Shown in pieces: positions 44,936 through 52,891 of a stretch of 64,000 nucleotides of DNA. Made by a program: the position numbers and the translations under genes. The notes beneath the pieces are model-generated. The model saw only the letters and a program-made list of their open reading frames with translations. It was not told where the DNA came from and ran no database searches. Positions within the stretch are counted from its first letter, which is position 1. Every line of letters starts with the position of its first letter. Source of the stretch: Dolichospermum sp. DET69 (GTDB taxonomy: Bacteria > Cyanobacteriota > Cyanobacteriia > Cyanobacteriales > Nostocaceae). The stretch lies in the NCBI GenBank assembly GCA_017355425.1, contig CP070233.1, forward strand, positions 3,885,501-3,949,500. Reading direction: 5' to 3'.

Positions 44936-45642
44936 TACATTACCTCCAAAGCCCCATTATTGACCTTAACCCCCGCAGCGCAGGTAATTTCCAAGCCGGA
45001 TTTGGCGGCAAATTCCCCTTTAGATTTAGCTTGAATACTATAATTAGATCCGGCTTGAATTTTGCATTCTTGTTGAGTTTTAATCTCTAAATTTTTACAC
45101 TCAATCAACATATCCTCATCTGTGCTTTTTATAGTCACTTTGCCTTTAGCTTCAATGGTAAAATCTTTTTCTACCTGAATATTCATGGCATCATTTTCGC
45201 AGTCAATAGTAATTTTGTTTTTTCCACTTTTATCTTGAATAATAATCTGTTCCTTATCTTTAGTATCATCCAAAATAATCATGTGACCGCTACGGGACTT
45301 AATCAGGCGTTTATTATTTTCATCATTATCATTTTTTTCAGGGGGGTTATCCTTGCCATTCCACAAACTCCCTAAAATATAGGGAAAGGCAATATCGCCA
45401 TGTTCAAAAGCCACTAAAACTTCATCGTCCACTTCAGGTAAAAAGTAAATGCCTCTATCTTTCCCTGCCATCAATGTTACCACCCTAGCCCAAGCACTTT
45501 CATCCTCTTCTGATAACCAAGGAAATTTCACCTTAATTCGTCCTACTCCATCAGGATCTTTGATATTAGTGACTACGGCAACTGTCACTCCATAGAAGCG
45601 AAGACTTTTGTCTTCAGGCATTAACAAATCTATTCCCATCAT
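44935..45642 (-). CDS. Spike protein, gpV/gp5-like OB-fold plus beta-helix
   Basis: 235 residues. The start GIDLLMPEDKSLRFYGVTVA leads into the OB-like module GRIKVKFPWLSEEDESAWAR and VTLMAGKDRGIYFLPEVDDE. A repetitive helix follows (KSGKNKITIDCENDAMNIQV; KDFTIEAKGKVTIKSTDEDM), typical of the needle of VgrG/Afp8-type spikes. Split hub (next gene upstream) and spike genes are usual in one eCIS lineage. It overlaps the hub gene by 4 bp (ATGA). Confidence 0.9.
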   Translation of the reverse strand: MMGIDLLMPEDKSLRFYGVTVAVVTNIKDPDGVGRIKVKFPWLSEEDESAWARVVTLMAGKDRGIYFLPEVDDEVLVAFEHGDIAFPYILGSLWNGKDNPPEKNDNDENNKRLIKSRSGHMIILDDTKDKEQIIIQDKSGKNKITIDCENDAMNIQVEKDFTIEAKGKVTIKSTDEDMLIECKNLEIKTQQECKIQAGSNYSIQAKSKGEFAAKSGLEITCAAGVKVNNGALEVM

Positions 45643-46706
45643 GAGGCGGTTCTCCTTGCAGTAAATAAAGTACCATAACCTTGCTCTTGGGAGTAATTAT
45701 GTTCAGTTGATGTCACATAATACATTCCACTAAATCGCTTTCCTACTCCAGTCACTTCAATAACTTTAGCAATTTTTAAAGTAGGAATTCCCGGACAAGT
45801 TCCTTCAGCAGTAATATAGGCGATCGCCATATCTTTAAACTGTCCTAAAGCTATTTGATCCGCTTCCGCTTTACTGGCTACAGGTTGAATAACCACAGTA
45901 GAAACAGATTCTCCAAATGTTTCCACTGCCTTTGCTCCAGTAGTTTTGCCACCCATTTTACTCCCTTCCTTGCCAGCAGCAGCTTTACCGATAACTTCTT
46001 TTTTATCTTTGGGTATCCAGCCTTTTACTTCTACTTTTTGCACCTGACCCATACTACTCAACCGAGGTAAAAACTCACGCAAATTCTCTGCAAACTTCAA
46101 CGTCAAAACTTTTTGACTATCGTGCTGACGGGGTTGAAAATATAAGGTTTTATTATCAATAACTACTTCATAACCAATGCGCTCTGCACGACTTTGCAGA
46201 AAATCCCAATCAGTCTGATTATGTTGTAAAACATATTCATGTTTCACCTCACTATCTTTAACTTTTGGTGTTAAGCTGTTACCCCTGGCAATTTGACTAG
46301 CAATATCACTGTCTTTCATTTTGGCATAGGATTTTGTTTTAGAACCTCGCAATAAACGGTGACGCATATCATGTCCCCGTACCACTAATATAGGATTAGA
46401 ATTTTGATTAAACTCCGGTTCTAGAGCAGTAATTTCTCCCACGATTACTGTTTTTAAGTTATTTTCATAACCCATCTGAATTTCTACTTCTTTACCAATC
46501 TCAAACATCTTGTCATCAATCCAAGTTAATTCACCCTTGGCTAAATTCCAACTAGAAAATTCCAAAGTAAACATACTTGGTACGTCCACATCTTCCGATA
46601 CTTTCACCGCGAGTAAATCAGCACTAGCCTCAGCAGAAAGCTTTTGTCCTTCAATGATTACTCTAATATTAGGGGAAAGGCTTTTAACACCACCACCATC
46701 AGACAT
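45639..46706 (-). CDS. Hub protein, phage late control gpD/gp27-like
   Basis: 355 residues with NIRVIIEGQKLSAEASADLL, WIDDKMFEIGKEVEIQMGYE and GEITALEPEFNQNSNPILVV. The gpD/gp27-type pattern RGHDMRHRLLRGSKTKSYAK and WDFLQSRAERIGYEVVIDNK is clear. It forms the trimeric hub above the spike. It is split from the spike domain encoded by the following gene. Confidence 0.9.
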   Translation of the reverse strand: MSDGGGVKSLSPNIRVIIEGQKLSAEASADLLAVKVSEDVDVPSMFTLEFSSWNLAKGELTWIDDKMFEIGKEVEIQMGYENNLKTVIVGEITALEPEFNQNSNPILVVRGHDMRHRLLRGSKTKSYAKMKDSDIASQIARGNSLTPKVKDSEVKHEYVLQHNQTDWDFLQSRAERIGYEVVIDNKTLYFQPRQHDSQKVLTLKFAENLREFLPRLSSMGQVQKVEVKGWIPKDKKEVIGKAAAGKEGSKMGGKTTGAKAVETFGESVSTVVIQPVASKAEADQIALGQFKDMAIAYITAEGTCPGIPTLKIAKVIEVTGVGKRFSGMYYVTSTEHNYSQEQGYGTLFTARRTAS

Positions 46707-46718
46707 AGTTCTTTTCCT

Positions 46719-47372
46719 CTAAGTTTGGCTGGGAATCCGCAGAGGTGGAATCGTCAGAACTAATCCGGGAGGTATTTTCCGCGGATTATCTAACCGATTT
46801 TCTTCAGCAATTATGCGCCACAATGCAGGATCTCCATATTCTTCATAAGAAATACTACTCAGGGTTTCTCCCCTTTTAACAATCCGAACCGGATCATCTA
46901 TTAAATTCTCCTGTTTTTTCTTTTTTACCGAATCTGTCCACTCTCTGAATGTGCAATTAAGAGTTGCTCGCACAGGAGTACCGTCTTCCAAGAACTGCGT
47001 CAGAGTTTTAGTGACACTTTCTAACATCCCATCAGGTAACAAAACACTATCTTTTCCCCCAATTGTTCCCCACACCAATTTACATCTAGGTGGTCTTTTG
47101 ATACTATTACCAATTCTTGGGTGAGTCAAATTAAAAATCTTCTTGGTATATTTCTGGACATTTTCTGGGGGAGAACCTTTAAGAGTGGTATCAAAGAATA
47201 ACTCTATTGTTAAAGTTGCTAAATCATTAGATGCAACTAGTTGATCTCCGCTGGTTGTCCAACCGGTCTTATTAATTTGTACCTGGTTAGGGTTAAACAA
47301 GACCTCGAATTCATCAGCAAAATCTCCCTCGTTACTTTTCTCTGCTTTAATTGTTAGTTTTTCTAGCGCCAT
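46719..47372 (-). CDS. LysM-containing tube-baseplate protein (Afp7/gp53-like)
   Basis: 217 residues. The N-terminal part (EFEVLFNPNQVQINKTGWTT) is typical of the eCIS/T4 gp53-like family, and the C-terminus carries a LysM module, VKRGETLSSISYEEYGDPAL followed by RIIAEENRLDNPRKIPPG. LysM here is structural, not for peptidoglycan. It overlaps the 3' end of the repeat-protein gene by 10 bp. Confidence 0.9.
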   Translation of the reverse strand: MALEKLTIKAEKSNEGDFADEFEVLFNPNQVQINKTGWTTSGDQLVASNDLATLTIELFFDTTLKGSPPENVQKYTKKIFNLTHPRIGNSIKRPPRCKLVWGTIGGKDSVLLPDGMLESVTKTLTQFLEDGTPVRATLNCTFREWTDSVKKKKQENLIDDPVRIVKRGETLSSISYEEYGDPALWRIIAEENRLDNPRKIPPGLVLTIPPLRIPSQT

Positions 47373-50300
47373 TTGTTCTTACCTCTGCGTTCACTTTCTA
47401 TGACTAATCTCCGCATGATTTTCCGCTCTACTTTATCTGCTAAAGCATCAACATCAATCTGAGGTGGCCGACTAACACCTGCAATGGATGTTTGGTTAAT
47501 TTGATTGACTTTAGGTGGTTGAGAATTGGGAGATGGGGTTGATGCCATTATCCCTTGATTTGAAGCAATATTATTGCTTATTAAGGTTTCATCAGGGGAT
47601 GATGTTATATTATAATTCGTTGTTGTTACTAAATTCATCTGGGGAGTTAATTGGCTACTATTTAGGGTGCTTGCCTTTTTTTTAGCACTAGGAGAAGTAG
47701 ACAAGACTAAAGATTCAAATTCTGGTAAAGATGGCTCGGAATTAATTTTTACAACTGGTAATTTAGATTGAGCATTAGCAACAGTGGATTGGGTAATCTT
47801 TTCTACTCCTTTATTCCCATTAGTCACAACTGAAGGATTATTTCTCTTAAACTCTTCGATTAAGAGCATTGGCTCATTTGCAGCTAATTTAGGCCTGATT
47901 GGTTGGGAATAAACCACTACTGAATTTTCCAATTTGGGTTGAATTTTGGATACGGAACTATCAATAATTGGGATTACTGAAGTTGAGGGAGAGATTTTAT
48001 TATTAGTATTAGTTGATACGCCTTCACTTGTTGAGGAAATTTGACTAGCTAAATTAACTAAGGGTTTTTCAATATTTGAGATGGGGGGAGTTAGTTGTTG
48101 AACTAAGGGAATTTGGGGATTTTCATTTAATGAAGATGATTGCTCAGAATTTACGTTGACTATTGGTAAAATATCAGAGGTGGCAATTTTTCTTTGAATT
48201 GCTGATTCTGAGGGGGTTGAGGAAATTTGACTAGCTAAATTAACTAAGGGTTTTTCAATATTTGAGATGGGGGGAGTTAGTTGTTGAACTAAGGGAATTT
48301 GGGGATTTTCATTTAATGAAGATGATTGCTCAGAATTTATGTTTACTATTGGTAAAATATCAGAGGTGGCAATTTTTCTTTGAATTGCTGATTCTGAGGG
48401 GGTTGAGGAAATTTGACTAGCTAAATTAACTAAGGGTTTTTCAATATTTGAGATGGGGGGAGTTAGTTGTTGAACTAAGGGAATTTGGGGATTTTCATTT
48501 AATGAAGATGATTGCTCAGAATTTATGTTTACTATTGGTAAAATATCAGAGGTGGCAATTTTTCTTTGAATTGCTGATTCTGAGGGGGTTGAGGAAATTT
48601 GACTAGCTAAATTAACTAAGGGTTTTTCAATATTTGAGATGGGGGGAGTTAGTTGTTGAACTAAGGGAATTTGGGGATTTTCATTTAATGAAGATGATTG
48701 CTCAGAATTTATGTTGACTATTGGTAAAATATCAGAGGTGGCAATTTTTCTTTGAATTGCTGATTCTGAGGGGGTTGAGGAAATTTGACTAGCTAAATTA
48801 ACTAAGGGTTTTTCAATATTTGAGATGGGGGGAGTTAGTTGTTGAACTAAGGGAATTTGGGGATTTTCATTTAATGAAGATGATTGCTCAGAATTTATGT
48901 TGACTATTGGTAAAATATCAGAGGTGGCAATTTTTCTTTGAATTGCTGATTCTGAGGGGGTTGAGGAAATTTGACTAGCTAAATTAACTAAGGGTTTTTC
49001 AATATTTGAGATGGGGGGAGTTAGTTGTTGAACTAAGGGAATTTGGGGATTTTCATTTAATGAAGATGATTGCTCAGAATTTATGTTGACTATTGGTAAA
49101 ATATCAGAGGTGGCAATTTTTCTTTGAATTGCTGATTCTGAGGGGGTTGAGGAAATTTGACTAGCTAAATTAACTAAGGGTTTTTCAATATTTGAGATGG
49201 GGGGAGTTAGTTGTTGAACTAAGGGAATTTGGGGATTTTCATTTAATGAAGATGATTGCTCAGAATTTATGTTGACTATTGGTAAAATATCAGAGGTGGC
49301 AATTTTTCTTTGAATTGCTGATTCTGAGGGGGTTGAGGAAATATTATTGGGTAAATTAACTAAGGGTTTTTCAATATTTGAGATGGGGGGAGTTAGTTGT
49401 TGAACTAAGGGAATTTGGGGATTTTCATTTAATGAAGATAATTGCTCAGAATTTACGTTTACTATTGGTAAAATATCAGAGGTGGCAATTTTTCTTTGAA
49501 TTGCTGATTCTGAGGGGGTTGAGGAAATATTATTGGGTAAATTAACTAAGGGTTTTTCAATATTTGAGATGGGGGGAGTTAGTTGTTGAACTAAGGGAAT
49601 TTGGGGATTTTCATTTAATAAAGATGATTGCTCAGAATTTACGTTTACTATTGGTAAAATATCAGAGGTGGCAATTTTTCTTTGAATTGCTGATTCTGAG
49701 GGGGTTGAGGAAATATTATTGGGTAAATTAACTAAGGGTTTTTCAATATTTGAGATGGGGGGAGTTAGTTGTTGAACTAAGGGAATTTGGGGATTTTCAT
49801 TTAATGAAGATAATTGCTCAGAATTTACGTTTACTATTGGTAAAATATCAGAGGTGGCAATTTTTCTTTGAATTGCTGATTCTGAGGGGGTTGAGGAAAT
49901 ATTATTGGGTAAATTAACTAAGGGTTTTTCAATATTTGATATGGGGGGAGTTAGTTGTTGAACTAAGGGAATTTGGGGATTTTCATTTAATAAAGATGAT
50001 TGCTCAGAATTTACGTTTACTATTGGTAAAATATCAGAGGTGGCAATTTTTCTTTGAATTGCTGATTCTGAGGGGGTTGAGGAAATTTGACTAGCTAAAT
50101 TAACTAAGGGTTTTTCAATATTTGAGATGGGGGGAGTTAGTTGTTGAACTAAGGGAATTTGGGGATTTTCATTTAATGAAGATGATTGCTCAGAATTTAT
50201 GTTGACTATTGGTAAAATATCAGAGGTGGCAATTTTTCTTTGAATTGCTGATTCTGAGGGGGTTGAGGAAATATTATTGGGTAAATTAACTAAGGGTTTT

Positions 50301-51292
50301 TCAATATTTGAGATGGGGGGAGTTAGTTGTTGAACTAAGGGAATTTGGGGATTTTCATTTAATGAAGATGATTGCTCAGAATTTACGTTTACTATTGGTA
50401 AAATATCAGAGGTGGCAATTTTTCTTTGAATTGCTGATTCTGAGGGGGTTGAGGAAATATTATTGGGTAAATTAACTAAGGGTTTTTCAATATTTGAGAT
50501 GGGGGGAGTTAGTTGTTGAACTAAGGGAATTTGGGGATTTTCATTTAATGAAGATGATTGCTCAGAATTTACGTTTACTATTGGTAAAATATCAGAGGTG
50601 GCAATTTTTCTTTGAATTGCTGATTCTGAGGGGGTTGAGGAAATATTATTGGGTAAATTAACTAAGGGTTTTTCAATATTTGAGATGGGGGGAGTTAGTT
50701 GTTGAACTAAGGGAATTTGGGGATTTTCATTTAATGAAGATGATTGCTCAGAATTTATGTTTACTATTGGTAAAATATCAGAGGTGGCAATTTTTCTTTG
50801 AATTGCTGATTCTGAGGGGGTTGAGGAAATATTATTGGGTAAATTAGGTAAAGAATTATCTGGTGTTACAGTTAATTCTGTGGACTGTGATCGCTGATTT
50901 ACTAAAGGAGTCGTTTGATCTTGATGGGATAAAGTAATGTCAACTGGAATTGACTTAGCATTAACAATCAGGACTTGCTTATTACCTTGACTGCTATCAG
51001 GGGATGCAAAGTTGGGATTTATCGTCTGCTGTTCTACTACTTGACTTCTCTGCTCCTGATGTTGAACATAAACAATAGGTGTTGATTCTGACTCTAAATC
51101 AATAGTGGTTGACCAACGCTGCATTTGTTGAGCAAGCAAAGGTAGTTTTTCTAATATATCAGGCGATCGCTCGATAATTCTTCTAGCCATCCGACCATTG
51201 ATAACTCCCTGTTTCATCAACGGATTATTTAGCCGACGTACAAGTTTCGGATCAAGAGACTGTTGCCATTGTGGTACACGATTGAATGTCAT
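47363..51292 (-). CDS. Large repeat protein of the injection system, candidate tape-measure or Afp6-position protein
   Basis: 1309 residues. The first 60 (RVPQWQQSLDPKLVRRLNNP; MARRIIERSPDILEKLPLLA) and last 25 (DALADKVERKIMRRLVIESE) are helical and look conserved. Between them are 15 nearly identical 62-residue units (residues 151-1080), each with SAIQRKIATSDILPIVN and NPQIPLVQQLTPPISNIEKP. The units are rich in Ser, Pro, Asn and Gln and are probably extended or disordered. A short unique tail follows. It sits between the inner tube and LysM genes, the position of Afp6/Afp7-type proteins. I see no other tape-measure gene, so this may set sheath length, but this is inference. Confidence 0.75.
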   Translation of the reverse strand: MTFNRVPQWQQSLDPKLVRRLNNPLMKQGVINGRMARRIIERSPDILEKLPLLAQQMQRWSTTIDLESESTPIVYVQHQEQRSQVVEQQTINPNFASPDSSQGNKQVLIVNAKSIPVDITLSHQDQTTPLVNQRSQSTELTVTPDNSLPNLPNNISSTPSESAIQRKIATSDILPIVNINSEQSSSLNENPQIPLVQQLTPPISNIEKPLVNLPNNISSTPSESAIQRKIATSDILPIVNVNSEQSSSLNENPQIPLVQQLTPPISNIEKPLVNLPNNISSTPSESAIQRKIATSDILPIVNVNSEQSSSLNENPQIPLVQQLTPPISNIEKPLVNLPNNISSTPSESAIQRKIATSDILPIVNINSEQSSSLNENPQIPLVQQLTPPISNIEKPLVNLASQISSTPSESAIQRKIATSDILPIVNVNSEQSSLLNENPQIPLVQQLTPPISNIEKPLVNLPNNISSTPSESAIQRKIATSDILPIVNVNSEQLSSLNENPQIPLVQQLTPPISNIEKPLVNLPNNISSTPSESAIQRKIATSDILPIVNVNSEQSSLLNENPQIPLVQQLTPPISNIEKPLVNLPNNISSTPSESAIQRKIATSDILPIVNVNSEQLSSLNENPQIPLVQQLTPPISNIEKPLVNLPNNISSTPSESAIQRKIATSDILPIVNINSEQSSSLNENPQIPLVQQLTPPISNIEKPLVNLASQISSTPSESAIQRKIATSDILPIVNINSEQSSSLNENPQIPLVQQLTPPISNIEKPLVNLASQISSTPSESAIQRKIATSDILPIVNINSEQSSSLNENPQIPLVQQLTPPISNIEKPLVNLASQISSTPSESAIQRKIATSDILPIVNINSEQSSSLNENPQIPLVQQLTPPISNIEKPLVNLASQISSTPSESAIQRKIATSDILPIVNINSEQSSSLNENPQIPLVQQLTPPISNIEKPLVNLASQISSTPSESAIQRKIATSDILPIVNINSEQSSSLNENPQIPLVQQLTPPISNIEKPLVNLASQISSTPSESAIQRKIATSDILPIVNVNSEQSSSLNENPQIPLVQQLTPPISNIEKPLVNLASQISSTSEGVSTNTNNKISPSTSVIPIIDSSVSKIQPKLENSVVVYSQPIRPKLAANEPMLLIEEFKRNNPSVVTNGNKGVEKITQSTVANAQSKLPVVKINSEPSLPEFESLVLSTSPSAKKKASTLNSSQLTPQMNLVTTTNYNITSSPDETLISNNIASNQGIMASTPSPNSQPPKVNQINQTSIAGVSRPPQIDVDALADKVERKIMRRLVIESERRGKNKWR
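48053..50842 (-). repeat. 15 x 186-bp in-frame tandem array
   Basis: Fifteen uninterrupted units of exactly 186 bp (62 codons). At DNA level the copies differ at only a few sites: LPNN versus LASQ codons at the unit start, NIN/NVN, and SSS, SSL or LSS in the next run. Seven units are LASQ and eight LPNN, and blocks of adjacent units share variants (six LASQ units lie together at the 3' end), pointing to recent duplication or gene conversion. A partial sixteenth LASQ start follows at 48029-48052. Confidence 0.95.
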
Positions 51293-51373
51293 TTTAGATG
51301 AGATATTTAATTTTTGCTTAATTTTTGCTGATAGAGATGATGATTTTATGTAATGTATCTTGACTGGTTTTAA

Positions 51374-51841
51374 CTATGCTTTATAAACTCCTCTATGCAC
51401 TAATTCCAGCCGTTCAAATGCGACTTCTGAGCCATTACTAGCATTTAGTTGTGGACCTTCCCAAGCTACCGGATAGGCTTTTTTAAAGTTCCATCCTATT
51501 AGTTTATCCTGCTTACTGTCTCGCACCATAATCGTACCGTTCAAGAGACGAATTTTACCTCTAGTAGCATCTTCATACCACTTCCATAAATCATCTCTTT
51601 CTCCTAGTCCCCGCTTGAAAACCAAATTAGGATAGTTCATATATTTAGGGAATTTATGAACGTGGTGATGAACCCCACCCTCCACATAACTCTCCAGTTC
51701 TATGTTGCTGCTTAATCCTGTCACTTCTGAAAAGCCACCCACTGTCAGTCCTTCAATTTCCACCATAAAATTGAAAGCCATATAGGGATCTTGGGATTTC
51801 TTTTGAGAATTACCCCCACCTTTTTTTTGCGATTTTGCCAT
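51374..51841 (-). CDS. Inner tube protein, T4 gp19-like (second tube)
   Basis: 155 residues with SQDPYMAFNFMVEIEGLTVG, GFSEVTGLSSNIELESYVEG and VFKRGLGERDDLWKWYEDAT, ending ERLELVHRGVYKA. This is the phage tail tube (gp19/Hcp-like) fold as used in eCIS. A second, slightly shorter homologue is encoded at 52418-52867. In eCIS one tube forms the bulk of the tube and others act as initiator near the baseplate; its location next to the LysM gene suggests the initiator role (Afp5-like). Confidence 0.9.
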   Translation of the reverse strand: MAKSQKKGGGNSQKKSQDPYMAFNFMVEIEGLTVGGFSEVTGLSSNIELESYVEGGVHHHVHKFPKYMNYPNLVFKRGLGERDDLWKWYEDATRGKIRLLNGTIMVRDSKQDKLIGWNFKKAYPVAWEGPQLNASNGSEVAFERLELVHRGVYKA

Positions 51842-51879
51842 GAAAGTCTCCTCTTGAGAAAAGTTTTAATCTCAAATCC

Positions 51880-52056
51880 TTAATTGCCTGACTGCTGATT
51901 AATCTGCTGATTAATGTGGGCAACTTGAGTTACCCACTGTTGCCGTTCCCAGTGTTCCATGTTCATCACTTGATCATAAGACCAGTGAAAGTGATAGGAA
52001 AGATAAGCTACCTCCTCCAACAGGCGTTCTGGGGGGTAGCAGACTACTCCCCCAAG
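51880..52056 (-). CDS. Small eCIS assembly protein, DUF6760-like, no canonical start codon
   Basis: In the frame ending at the TAA at 51880-51882 lies LLEEVAYLSYHFHWSYDQVM, then NMEHWERQQWVTQVAHINQQ, preceded by GGVVCYPPER. This resembles the short assembly-chaperone-like proteins (DUF6760) found at this place in eCIS loci. The frame opens only after a TGA at about 52073, and no ATG, GTG or TTG precedes the conserved part; a TTG lies inside it. It overlaps the 3' end of the 120-residue gene in the -1 frame, at CTCCCCCTTGGGGGAG. So it may be made by -1 frameshifting, by use of a rare start, or be inactive. Confidence 0.55.
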   Translation of the reverse strand, partial: LGGVVCYPPERLLEEVAYLSYHFHWSYDQVMNMEHWERQQWVTQVAHINQQINQQSGN

Positions 52057-52406
52057 GGGGAGGTTTCTACTTCAAAATCTCCTCCACAATGGGGACAAGC
52101 AACCTGAAAGCGGGTGTTACCATGGTGATTGATTCGTTGGTAAAAATCTTGCAGGTAAACCAAGTCCCCAGAAAATAATTCCTCAATAATTTTGGTATTG
52201 AGTTGGTCTAAAGTTCCTAGCTTAGTAATCACCCGTGCGAGCAGAATAATCACCAAATAACCCGGATTTCTCTGTACCCTGGGGTCGCGCAGAGGAGCTA
52301 TTTCATCATAGGCTGTTGATAGTCGCATCACTCCTTCTCGATGAAGGATTCCTTCTGCATCTATATAACCGTGAGGCAGGGTAAACAGAAATTCAGTTTG
52401 GTGCAT
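52044..52406 (-). CDS. Small eCIS assembly protein with zinc-ribbon-like motif
   Basis: 120 residues: MHQTEFLFTLPHGYIDAEGI, HREGVMRLSTAYDEIAPLRD, then NPGYLVIILLARVITKLGTL and a C-terminal ACPHCGGDFEVETSPLGE. It matches the tail-assembly-type proteins located between tube genes in eCIS and phage loci. The CPHC pair would need other ligands for a full zinc site, so metal binding is uncertain. Its last codons sit over the DUF6760-like frame. Confidence 0.75.
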   Translation of the reverse strand: MHQTEFLFTLPHGYIDAEGILHREGVMRLSTAYDEIAPLRDPRVQRNPGYLVIILLARVITKLGTLDQLNTKIIEELFSGDLVYLQDFYQRINHHGNTRFQVACPHCGGDFEVETSPLGE

Positions 52407-52417
52407 TTTCCCTCGTA

Positions 52418-52867
52418 TTAATCAACGCTGATTCCTTCGTGAACTAATTCTAGTGATTCAATCGCTACCTCGCCAGCGGTAGCATTAAAATCTGGACCAC
52501 TCCAGGTGGTAGGCCAACATTTTTCCAAGTTCCAACGCAGTTTTTCTTCACCTTTATCATCGGCCAGAATAATCGAAACGTTTTTCCGATTGTCTTCCAT
52601 TGGTTCACCATCTGTGATTTGCTTGTGCCATTTCCAAAGTTCATCATTGTCAGTGATTCCTCGTTTCAGGCTGATATTACTGAAACTATTTAACCCACCA
52701 AGTTGTCTTTGAGCAAGAATTTTGTCTGTTCCTTCTCTATAGGTCGTGGCTGCCCTGGTAGCCGTCAAACCACTACATTCTCTAAAGCCTGCATGAACGA
52801 TTCCGTCCCACTCTACCCAGAAATTATAACCATTAAATGGATCGTGAGTATCTTTAATAGCTGGCAT
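52418..52867 (-). CDS. Inner tube protein, T4 gp19-like (first tube)
   Basis: 149 residues with DTHDPFNGYNFWVEWDGIVH, AGFRECSGLTATRAATTYRE and ISLKRGITDNDELWKWHKQI, ending ESLELVHEGISVD. The fold is the same as at 51374-51841 but the two share only family-level similarity. It follows two sheath genes, which is the usual order (sheath, then main tube), so it probably builds the bulk of the tube. Confidence 0.9.
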   Translation of the reverse strand: MPAIKDTHDPFNGYNFWVEWDGIVHAGFRECSGLTATRAATTYREGTDKILAQRQLGGLNSFSNISLKRGITDNDELWKWHKQITDGEPMEDNRKNVSIILADDKGEEKLRWNLEKCWPTTWSGPDFNATAGEVAIESLELVHEGISVD

Positions 52868-52891
52868 GGTAAGTTCTCCTGAAGTAAATTA

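Noticed and set aside
48053-50842. Regular 186-bp repeats resembling a CRISPR-like or satellite array
   Set aside because: The repeats are in frame within one 1309-residue gene, have no spacers and keep codon phase throughout, so they are a protein repeat.
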